Assembly (NCBI GenBank): GCA_027922465.2
Contig: BQMF02000009.1
Span: forward strand, 62,001-126,000
From: Turritopsis dohrnii
Taxonomy: Eukaryota; Cnidaria; Hydrozoa; Anthoathecata; Oceaniidae
DNA length: 64,000 bases
Direction of reading: 5' to 3'
This document shows, piece after piece, positions 33,273-42,966 of the stretch (the first letter of the stretch is position 1; every line of letters begins with the position of its first letter). The position numbers and the translations under genes are program-made. The notes beneath the pieces are model-generated. The model did not search any database. It had not been told where the DNA came from and saw only the letters and a list, made by a program, of their open reading frames with translations.

Positions 33273-34622
33273 AAGATGCCCTACCGGGCAGAAGTATTCC
33301 TGCAGATGACTGGAAGACTTTCTAGAAAGATTTCAGAAAGAACTGATATTAGTTCACGCTTTAAAAAGATATGCATAATGCAGCATAATGATGTTGCGGT
33401 ATTTTACATTTTACCTTTTAACAACGATAACAATTAAACTTTGTTGTCTCATATAAAACTTGTTTCAATTTAGAAAGTCTTGCTTCAATTTAGAGATTTT
33501 TTAAAAAAGATTTTAATTCAAAGTTGTATTCCCTAAAGAATCTTCAAGAAGTAATTAAGTAATAAAAAGTTTGTCGCGTCAAGAAAAGTCTGTGCTTAAG
33601 AAGTAATAACTTCGAATTCATTTAATTACATTCCCGAGAGCATCATAAAAGTTAAGAGACTTTGAAAAATTTTGCCGGAGATCAAGCTTAAAAAGGAACA
33701 CCGTCAGTTTAAAAATCCATTAGAGAACACTCTTCCGTGGACGTTTCAAAATACTCCTTTTAAAACTATACAGTATGAAAATCTTTATGTTGTTTGTACC
33801 TGAACTTCATAATAAAAACTTTTACTTGGCCTTGCGAAATAATAAAAATATATGTGTTTCCTTTTTATCGTCAGCTTGATAGTATACAAATTTTAGAATC
33901 ATACAATATTTTAAATTCGACTAGTCAATTAAAAAAGTGGTCATCTACTCATTAATAAAATGGGTATAAGCTGATGAGGAAGATGAGCTGTGCTTCAAAA
34001 CTCCAGAGCTTTATAAAAACAGGATAGCTTACCTAGGAACATGAAATAGAAAATTGTATTATATTTAGAAAGACTAATAGAAACCTTACGCATTAAATCG
34101 ATATAAACATACCCTATTGGTAGTCGTTCATATCTGTTTTGAAGCATCAAGAACTGCTTATTTATCAAGAATGACTACTAAGAATATTAGTTTCACGTAG
34201 ATTATCAGTTTGGATCATAAATGTTCTTGATTCTTTTAAGTTTTACAGCCGTGCTACATCCTCTTCTATATCCATATATTCAACAAAGAAACTTTCACAG
34301 ATCTACGCATGCTTCTTCGCTTCCATTTTTAAAACAACTACGGAAAACGTAAGAACGTTGCATAAGACTCACATGAAACAGCATTTCTACCTTGGCATCT
34401 GCGATTTAGCCATATGTTAATTATTCCTTTCACTAGAGCTTATATTTTACACTTTTAGCGTCTTTTCAAGCAAAGTACTTGTATACAATGAATATAGTGT
34501 GAGTTTAGACTGTTAAATCATAAAAAGAATGTAAGTTGGGAACATTAATGATTTGAGTGGCTATTTCCCATCGACAAAAATTGGTCTAGGTTTGGACAGT
34601 GAAAAAAAAACAAAACAAAAAC
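33273..34622 (+). repeat. 1.5-kb repeat S, copy S2, with start of a further copy
   Basis: Begins AAGATGCCCTACCGGGCAG and ends GGTTTGGACAGTG followed by an A-rich run. It lacks one of the inner ~235-bp blocks of S3. Directly after it, 34623-34680 (AAGATGCCCTAACAGGCAAAC) starts another, truncated copy, so S2 was also part of a head-to-tail series. Confidence 0.88.
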
Positions 34623-34680
34623 AAGATGCCCTAACAGGCAAACGGATTTCTGCCAAATCTGCTGAAAAATGAAAAATAAA

Positions 34681-36708
34681 AGACCATGTGACTTGAAATT
34701 TGAAAGAGATTATATATATATATATGATTTCCAAAATAAAACATCACATTTCTAATCATGTCCTTCCAAGACATTGTCAAAGGATAACTGACACTATCTG
34801 AGATTTATAATGTACATACTGTCAATAAACTGGATTACATCTGAATTACATTATTATTATTATTAAATGTATTTCAGGGAAAAAATGGCTTTTTACCCAA
34901 TAAAAAATATAACAATAGATAAATACAATAAATACAATATAGTTAGTTAAAATTGGTATTCTTAGTTAAAATAAATTACTACATATGTGTGCATAAGAAG
35001 TCAGACAAGAAATAGACTCGCTGATGTTACATTCTTTATTTTGCTGGTACGAAACAGTATCAAGGATATATTGATCCTTGCAGATATCACAATGAATGAG
35101 CACATACTCATAAACTCTAAAAGATATGAATTTCTGAATTTGATAACTTTGTGTCAATCTTCCTAAATCACAAGCACAGAAAGGCACACAGATTTTGGTC
35201 ATGCAAAATACATATACATAGACCAAAATCAACATATAACTGAAATCAGACATTTTTGTTTTAGTTTGATTGATATGGCTTACACTCACAAACATTCTTA
35301 ATCTAAGTTGACATTCATGGCCTGTTTATAAAAATTCTTTAAGAAATTTGAAAATAAGGCTGAATGATTTTTACAACACAGCATTGCATTTCTGATCTCA
35401 TAGGCACCCCAGGACATTGTGAACGTGTAATCGACACTGTGTGATGACATAAACATCCTTTATTTTTGGGGAACCAAATATTACACTTTTATTGATCTTT
35501 TCAGATATCACAGTGATTTCGTATGTTAATCGTACTCTTTAAACATGTGATATGTACCGTCAATCTTCTTCATTATGAATGGTTTTCTCAATATTGAAAA
35601 CACAAAAAGTAAACAAAGATTTTGAAAGTAGCTATACTTATACGTACGTATACTTATTACGTATGGTATGTTCAAGCACACACATAAATTATATAAATGA
35701 AAGGAAAGTTTTGTATCGTGTTTCATGTGAAGTGTTCTGAATTTACAGACAGTTGGAAGATGTTTTAATTCGCTGATTAGGAAAGCCATTCATAATAAGG
35801 GACATTATCGACAGTGTATAACTTAAAAACTGATATAAAATATTAAAAACATTAAAGCATCAAACATTGAAAGTAAGTGGTGCAGAGAGTAGTCAAACAT
35901 TTTTGATGTTAGAACTTAACAGGAAACTGAGCTGAGCTTAAGTATCCAGAGCTTGAAAAGCATAACAGCCTATATACGAAACAAACAAAGATGTTTTCAG
36001 GCTTTTCAAGACATCTCAAGACATGTTTCCACTAAAAACAAACAAATATATACCTTTTTGACTCTTCTGTTTACAAAAAGTTGAGAATTTTGTTTTAGTT
36101 AGAAAAGAACGATCTGATCGCAACGAGTACGTTTTTCTCTCTATAAAAAATACAACGAACGAAAAAACTAAAAAGAATAAAACAGCCATAAATGGCCGTA
36201 ACTCAGCCGTCTTAACGAAAAATTGTGGGAATTAACTCACATTCGAAGTCTAACTACACAGACTCGCCTTTGCGTTTGTCTACATTTCGTATATAAGAAG
36301 AAAGGTAGCAGAAATCGGGATTTTAGAAAAAAAAAGTCGTTGTCAATTTCATCTGCTTTTTCTTTCCGAAAAAAATCAACTAATAAGAAGCTACAAAGGT
36401 TAAAGGTTATAACGTAAAAAAATGACAATCGAAAATCTAAAGAGTTTAATAAAACCAAAGGTGTAAAGATAGTAAAATATCTAACTGACAAAAAATACAC
36501 AAGTGTTTTTCAAAAAACTAGGTTCATGGAATCATCATATTTTTTATGATTCATAAATTTAGACAGCCAATAAATGAATGCGAAATGTACTTTGTCTAAA
36601 ACACATCAGTAATATAATAACTAAAATCAAAAAGGCGTCTAAGTGAAAAGGTTGAAGAAAAGCCATTTTACGCAACAGAAGACAAGTTCATGTGTGCGTC
36701 CGACTCAG
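34681..36708. other. Intergenic, no supported gene
   Basis: Contains a short (TA)n near 34715. Open frames at 34966-35295 and 35526-35789 (minus) have no recognised domain and an AT-rich random look. Confidence 0.45.
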
Positions 36709-37899
36709 TTAAACATTTATAGCAATAATCGCACCTCTGTTATCCAAATTCAGTTCGGTTGTATCGTCTTCTAGAAATACCTCCATAATTTCATCTATTG
36801 TGGTAGGTACAGTCAATTTTTTGGCTGCAAAATATTTGACAATATGCGTGTGATAAACATTCACAGTAGCTGAATCGAAAATCATTTTCATGCTGAACTG
36901 GTTTTCTAGGTTATTGCGTAAGCACACAATTCCACATCTAGTGCACTTAAACAATCGACTTTTATCTCCAGACGAAACATTTTGACTACAACGTGGACAT
37001 ACAACCCTTTGTTGCTCATTGAAAATTGAAGATGGCGGAAAATAAATTGATTTTATTCTCAATTCGAAAAGCGTGCTTTTAGCCTTGTTAATGTCAGTAG
37101 AGGAAGGTGTAAAGATTGTGTTGTGGTTTGTATTAAGCGAAACAGTTCCAAAGTAGTCGTTCACTACTGCACTTGTAATCAAATACACTCCATCGTTCTG
37201 AACTGACTTTATCCCATCACCCCACAATGTAACCTTTATTACACCCGTCTCATCATTAGCGGATAAATCTAACTTGTTTACAACTGCACCAGTTTTCCTT
37301 AACTTCGTAGGAATACTCGGACGACCTTCAACTGTGAGGTATGCTTCAAGTGATACTACATCTCGGTGAATTTTACTTTCTAATATTGACTTAATTGTCA
37401 GTAACTCCGACTTTGCATATTCAAATGATGGATTAACCACCTTCTCAATCTTTGAGTTATGTCCAATTTGAATATCTTCTGCTGTTGAATCGAAAAAGTT
37501 CATTTTTCTTTTCACCCCAGATAATTTGATAGGACTTCTCGTCTTGCAGCGTTTTCCAATTCGTCATGGTAGCTTTCATTAAAACAAACACCACGGAACG
37601 TTTTGGTAGGCGATTGTAGCTGCAAGTTAAAATATTTCAAATTTTGATTTTTCTTGGTATGCTTCACTGATGTCACATTATGTACATAAGCAACGAGATC
37701 TGCAAAATAACAATAAGTAAAATTGACATAGAAACATTATATTCCAATGTCATTACAGTCAGACTGTTTATTTTTGAGACCAAAATATTGCAAAAAGACT
37801 TATGCATGCACATTGCCTACCAGCTGTATTCCCAAACATTTCTACGTTGCCTTGATTAAAGCTACCCAAAACTGATTTGATAATATTGTAAGTAGGCAT
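36709..37899 (-). CDS. RPA1-like OB-fold protein with zinc ribbon, two exons, one frameshift
   Basis: Exon 1 is 37821-37899 (ATG at 37899, MPTYNIIKS). A GT donor at 37820 and the acceptor TTTTGCAG before 37699 join it in frame as NTA-DLVAYVHNV. Exon 2 runs to 36709. It has OB-fold-like stretches (YFNLQLQSPTKTFRGVCF; ETGVIKVTLWGDGIKS) and a C-terminal zinc ribbon (CPRCSQNV, then CTRCGIVC). This is the layout of the single-strand DNA-binding domains of the large replication protein A subunit. One frame change near 37545, between ELENAAR and RSPIKLSGVKRKM, breaks the frame. It may be a mutation or a sequencing error. Relatives occur as repeated transposon-linked genes; a host origin is possible. 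Confidence 0.65.
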
Positions 37900-37984
37900 A
37901 GTTTCTTCACGAGACGTTACGATCACCCAAAAACCAGTGTTGCAGTAGTAGTTCGAGTGCAAACACTTTAAGCAGTATAAATAA

Positions 37985-38093
37985 AAACACACACTGGAAA
38001 CCTGCCCCCCGAATATATCAAACGTACTGGTAACTGTACGTTGCGGAAGGCACCAACTGGAAATGGACAGATGTTTATAGTTTAAGTGTACTG
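37985..38093. repeat. Left part of an array of TGGAAA-loop hairpins
   Basis: Motif ACTGGAAA (or ACTGGTAA) occurs at about 37993, 38026, 38055 and 38090. The copy at 38021-38042 is a perfect hairpin: stem AACGTAC/GTACGTT around the 8-base loop TGGTAACT. The last copy is cut by the transposon at 38094 and its other half is at 42140. The array lies just upstream of the RPA1-like gene, which is read away from it. Confidence 0.85.
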
Positions 38094-38114
38094 GGGTGAA
38101 TTGCACCAAAACTG

Positions 38115-38870
38115 TACCGTCCCGTCCGTCACACTGTTTTGTTATCCTGGGATGGACACACAAATATTTAAACTTACAGGCTGATGTTTTCCTGAAGGAT
38201 TCCATTTTTATACATATTTCTTTTATGTATTTGACACTGGCTTAGTATTGATTTTTCAAAAATGGCAAAAAAATGTTGAAATTTTCAAAATTTTTGAAAA
38301 TTTTGTGAAAAAATCATATTTTATCATGTGAGTTTTTTGTTTTACTGTCATGCAAGTCAACTTTGATGATTATTTTGTCATCTTTAGGACTTTAGCTTGA
38401 TTTTCAGGATACATTTTCAAGATTTATGTATTCCACCTTCTGGTACTCAAAAATTTTATAAAATCTATGTTTTGAAAACAAAATCTGTCCCGTCCGTCAC
38501 ATGGATGGTAAATAGTAGCATGTTGTGCAAATTTGACTCTTGTATGTTTTATTTTGTAAACTTTAATGTCTTAGAGGGGAGTTAAAGTAGTTTTGAATTG
38601 AAGATTATGTTTTTTGTTTTAGATATAGGTAGCAAACTCTGGCCAATTCGAATTGAAAACAAATTCTGTCCCGTCCGTCACAGCTATTTAATCGCCAATA
38701 TCTTGAGTTCTCTGGGGACTATCTAAATGAAATTATAGGATGTGGACGATATGCTGGGTCTTTTAGAAAGTGTTTCATTTATTGATTTGAACATCCTTTA
38801 CAATAAGGTCAGCCCTTTGAAATTGATGTCCCATCCGTCACACAATGTCCTGTCCGTCACACCAAATTTT
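38115..38870. repeat. Left subterminal motif cluster of the 4-kb transposon
   Basis: The 14-base motif GTCCCGTCCGTCAC appears in the terminal repeat and at about 38488, 38669, 38828 (GTCCCATCCGTCAC) and 38850 (GTCCTGTCCGTCAC), all in the same orientation. These are likely transposase binding sites. Confidence 0.9.
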
Positions 38871-39155
38871 CAAAACATGAAAAACAATGTTTTGTCAATA
38901 GGAGAGCATGACTGACTGATTTTATTAATAATTTTATGACTGTCTTTATTATATCAATGTTTTTTTCTCAATAGATTTATATTGGAACTTTAAATCCCAT
39001 GTGTATCAATTTCACATGAATTAGAATTCTAAAATTAGAATACTCCCAGGAATTAATTCCCTAGTTAATTAAAAAGAATAGTATAGAATATATATAGATT
39101 TATGTAGAGTTTATAAGTGTTTTATGAAAAGGTTTCTGTAAAGGGTGTGTTAAGG

Positions 39156-41467
39156 ATGGAGACTTTGGCAAAGAAATATGAGAGGATAAAGAAAGAAGCA
39201 GCAAGGAGGCAGAAGAAATGTCGAGAGAACATATATATGGATGAAGAGAGGCATAAAAGGTATAAAGCGAAAGATGCTGAGAGGAAGAAGAAAGAAAGAG
39301 AAAGGAAAAAAACCACCACATCGAAAAATAAAAGCAATGAAGAGAGGGAGAAAGAAAGACTGAGAAAAAGAGCATACAGATTGAGAAAAAAGATTGAATC
39401 AAAAAAACTCTACCAAAAACACCAGAGGATATTAGAAATGACTGCCGAAGAAAAACTATTGCATCTGTTAATCGCACACGACGTAAATATGAAAAGAAAA
39501 TTGATGAGTTGAAAAAGAAACTAAAAGAATCATCTGCTGCTTCATAATCAACTCCATCACCAAGCCAACCATCTACACCTACTCAAACACTCCAAGTGTC
39601 TTCAATGATATGGAAAAGCCTCACCCCAATTTCTCGTAGGAAAAGTAAAATGAACTTACAGGAGGTTCTTCAAAGTTTACCAGCAGGAACAAATGTACAG
39701 TTTAGGAAAGAGGTTGGCGTCAATCTGTCGAACGAGCTTACAAGTGACAGAAGTGCACGAAAGTCTTTAGAACATGAACTTAAAGAATTCTTTGACAGAG
39801 AAGATGTATCCAAGGTTGCGCCAGACACAAAGAAAACTGTCAGTGATCCATGTGACCCAACCAAAAAAGTACAGGTCCGCTATCAGCTAGGATACAAAAA
39901 AACCCTTTTCTACAAGTTTTTGGCAGAGACCGGTACTGACTGTTGCTATGAAACATTTTCACGACACGTGCCCTTCTACGTCAAAAAAGCAAACCCATCT
40001 GATTGGGGTACATGTCTCTGCATGGCGTGCCTTAATCCTCAGCTCAAAGTTCAAAAGTTAATGGCGCTTAAATTGATTCCAAATGTAAATATCGAGAATG
40101 TAGTAGGTGACGAATATGAGTTCCAAGATTTGCTGGATATCCTGCGAAACCTCACTACAGGAGGTAACAACTCAAATACCAAACTAAATGTTGTGGAATG
40201 GAATAAAGTTCCCTATTTGAATAACAAACGCAAAACATCATATTTGTCACGCAAGGAAAACAAATCGTTTATGCTGAAGGATCTCATTGAAAAATTAATT
40301 CAAGAGCTGAATTTCCTGAAAGATCACCTTCACCGTGCTCATATGCAATTCCGGGAATTCAAGCGAAAAAGGAATCAAGCTGTTGAAAACGACAATGTAG
40401 TCACAATGCAAGTTGATTGGTCTGAAAATTCTAAAGTCCGGCAAGCACAAGAGGAAAACTCAGCATATTATCATCAGGACCAAATCTCAATCCATCCTGT
40501 GTATGTTTGGTCAAAAAAAGGAGAATTTTCACATGCTGCCTTGTCTGATGCTACAGATCACAGAGCTGGAGCTGTTTTTGCCAGTTTGAGCCCAATTTTT
40601 ATGAGGTATATTGAATCCGGAGCAAATCATATCAATGTCATTTCCGATTCTCCTACAAGCCAGTATAGGAACAAAAAGATCTTTTGGCTGATGGAAGAGC
40701 TGTGTAAGCAACACAAAGTCTCTATGGAATGGGTGTATATGGAGAGTGGCAAAGGAAAAGGTATTCCAGATGGTATTGGTGCTGTGTGCAAACGTGCCAT
40801 TACAGATATCATCAGCCATAATCCTGATACGCCTTTCCATTCATTGAAAGATTTTATGTCTTTTCTTCCTGAAATGATTCCGAACATATTGTTGACAACA
40901 TTTAATCAAGATGACATCGATGAGATAAACGATAGAGTACCTCTTTTATGAGCAGTGACTGGCACAACTCTATGCCATCATGTTTCAGCTGTATTCAAGG
41001 ATGGATTTGTTGAGCTAACCATGGGGGAGATGTCTTCAATGAAGGGCAAACCCTTCACCCTAAATAAGATTATCAAAAAGATCAAGAAGAAAAACCATGA
41101 AGATGATGAAGTTGATGATGAACCGGCAGATGAGGAAAAAGAAAGCGATGATGATGAGGTAGTAGAACAGGAGGAAGAGAATGACGACGATGATGAAAAT
41201 GATGAAGAGAATGAGGATGGTACAAATGATGAAGAGAACCAAGAGCAAGTAAAGATCGGTGATTATGTGAAAATAATAAAAGAACCATTTAAAAACTTTT
41301 ATGCAGTTATTTTGAACAATGGTTATGGTGACGAATGGGAGATACAATATTTTCGAAAAAAGGAGAAGTGGTGGGTGTTAAAAGAAAACGATTTTGACTC
41401 TCGGGAAAAAACAGATTTCAAAATTGTTTCCTGTCGGGTGGATGAAAGATCACATTATTACTTTTAA
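39156..41467 (+). pseudogene. Unclassified DDE-type transposase of the 4-kb transposon
   Basis: From ATG 39156 a basic N-terminal region (KDAERKKKERERKK) is followed, after a frameshift near 39455 and a TAA near 39545, by the main frame 39551-40948. A TGA at 40949 splits off the last part (40952-41467), which is in the same frame. Candidate catalytic residues are the aspartate of VDWSEN (about 40415), that of ISDSPTSQYRN (about 40645), and the glutamate or aspartate of MESGKGKGIPDGIGA (40742-40770). This D-D-E/D spacing fits an RNase H-like transposase. A cysteine cluster CLCMAC precedes it. The end has a long acidic stretch and then DYVKIIKEPFKNFYAVIL, which may be a small Tudor-like fold. 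The family is known to me only as uncharacterised repeat proteins. Confidence 0.75.
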
Positions 41468-41589
41468 GTATTTATACATTTATTTAAGAGATATATATAG
41501 TTAGAAGATATATTTTTGATTGAATTAATATAGCAATGACTTTAATCACCTTTTCTTCCAGGGCAATCTTATCATAATGGATTAAAGAA

Positions 41590-42115
41590 AATTTGTCCCG
41601 TCCGTCACACTTTGGTTATAACAGTTTTTCTTAGCTATGATATATAGTCTTTAACATTGCTAGTGGTTTGGATATTTATACAACCTGACTGCAATTATTC
41701 AGAGGGTAGTTTTGCATATTTCTAATGATGATTTCTTGTAAAAAAATTTAAAAAAGAGGCCAATTTCGTCAATTTTGTCCCGTCCGTCACACATTTTTCT
41801 TCACCTATTGTTTTTAAGATAATAATTCATAGAAAGGGACTTATCAGGTTGTTTTTGATTCCAAAAGGAGAAGAAAAAAAGTATATGTGTCTAATGAGAC
41901 CATTTCTTCCTGACTATAGAGAAACTTTAAGGTTTCTCTTGAAAATCAGTAATTTATCCTACCACCGGTCAACTGAGGGCATAAATTTAAGTTTTTGTCA
42001 AAAAAATTCGTTTTCGGTCATTTTCCCCAAAAACTAGACACAATGTAGTACCTTTTAAAAAAAAATTTGGATTATTTTAAGCAACTTGAAAATTTAGTGT
42101 GACGGACGGGACACG
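41590..42115. repeat. Right subterminal motif cluster of the 4-kb transposon
   Basis: GTCCCGTCCGTCAC occurs at about 41596 and 41778 in the same orientation as on the left, and once inverted (GTGACGGACGGGAC) in the right terminal repeat at about 42098. Two thirds of the sites therefore keep one orientation instead of mirroring. Confidence 0.9.
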
Positions 42116-42139
42116 GTACTGTTTTGGTGCAATTCACCC

Positions 42140-42430
42140 ACTGGAAACTGTACACTTCAGGAGGTGATACTTAATAAATAATAAACACACTGGAAAATGT
42201 GTGCCACAGTTATATTTCATAATATTACCAACGTACTGGAAATTGTACGTTGTAGGTGGTTTCAAGTGCACTGGAAACTGTACACTTCAAAAATATGGTA
42301 AGCAACAAACTCACTGGAAAAGTAGTGCCTAAAGTTGATGTTGTGTGTATAGTGCATCATATAAAGTCAACAAAAACTAGTAGAAAGAAATTTTTAAAAA
42401 TAACAAACACACTGGAAACAAGTATGGCTA
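42140..42430. repeat. Right part of the TGGAAA-loop hairpin array
   Basis: Copies of ACTGGAAA at about 42140, 42189, 42235, 42270, 42312 and 42411. Strong hairpins: 42186-42203 (CACAC/GTGTG, loop TGGAAAAT), 42229-42252 (CAACGTAC/GTACGTTG, loop TGGAAATT) and 42264-42287 (AAGTGCAC/GTACACTT with one mismatch, loop TGGAAACT). The loop is always 8 bases. Stems differ yet stay paired. Confidence 0.85.
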
Positions 42431-42966
42431 CAGTAAAAAAAAATAACTAAAAGTAAATTTGGGGGAACAAATAAGCAAAAACCAACCTCTTTCTCTTTCG
42501 TAACTGCTTCGTAAGGAACTCCACGCTTTAACTTGGGGAGAGCACAAGATTTACGACTTACACCATTTTGAAGAACCGTGCACTGCGCATGATGGAGGTG
42601 AAAGCGTGCAGCCTGGATACCGCGTGGGAAGGTTAGGCTCCGAAAAAAGTTCGACGACACGACAAAAAGAGGATTTTAATACTCAGCTGCCGTAAACGGC
42701 CGGCTGAGTAATAACATGCGTGATAAAAAGCCACGTGCGTGAACACAATACATTAATAAGAACATGGAACTTAATAAAAGCCATTGTACTGAAAATGAGC
42801 GTCACATATTTCAACACGATCACAGTTCAAGATAATTATAAGTTTCTTTTCTTCTTCAAAAAGGTTTCTTCCCGCTGACATGCATGGCATAGTGCTTTGG
42901 TTTCATGTAACCGCACGCATGAATTTTCAAAAAACCGCTAGGTTTGGACAGTAAGAAAAAGAAGAC
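42431..42966. other. Intergenic, no supported gene
   Basis: Frame 42394-42660 (minus) has no recognised domain. GGTTTGGACAGTAAGAAAAAG at 42943-42963 is the tail of a truncated S copy lying just before S3. Confidence 0.5.

Larger units (their letters stand above)
38094..42139 (+). mobile_element. 4046-bp DNA transposon with GTCCCGTCCGTCAC subterminal motifs
   Basis: The ends are GGGTGAATTGCACCAAAAC and its exact inverse, and the inverted repeat continues to about 40 bp. ACTG flanks both ends (38090-38093 and 42140-42143). Removing the element and one ACTG restores a perfect 8-bp-stem hairpin. Motif GTCCCGTCCGTCAC recurs at about 38118, 38488, 38669, 38828 and 38850 (variants) and at 41596, 41778 and 42098. 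A transposase pseudogene lies between the two motif groups. A 4-bp duplication fits, for example, the Sola2 or Academ groups, but the family is not established. Confidence 0.9.

Noticed and set aside
34623..34680. A separate new repeat
   Set aside because: It matches the first 50 bases of the S unit and is best read as a truncated further copy.
37768..38205. 145-codon minus-strand frame as one protein
   Set aside because: Only the part 37821-37899 fits the RPA1-like protein. The rest crosses the hairpin array and the end of the transposon.
39100..39477. Minus-strand open frame opposite the basic region of the transposase
   Set aside because: Antisense of a lysine/arginine-rich region, which gives low-stop serine/phenylalanine-rich frames. 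The plus strand has the real motifs.
41060..41347. Minus-strand open frames opposite the acidic stretch of the transposase
   Set aside because: Antisense of GAT/GAA-rich codons; isoleucine/histidine-rich composition without motif.
37985..42430. CRISPR-like array
   Set aside because: The host is eukaryotic, the repeated core is only 8 bases with changing stems, and spacing is irregular.
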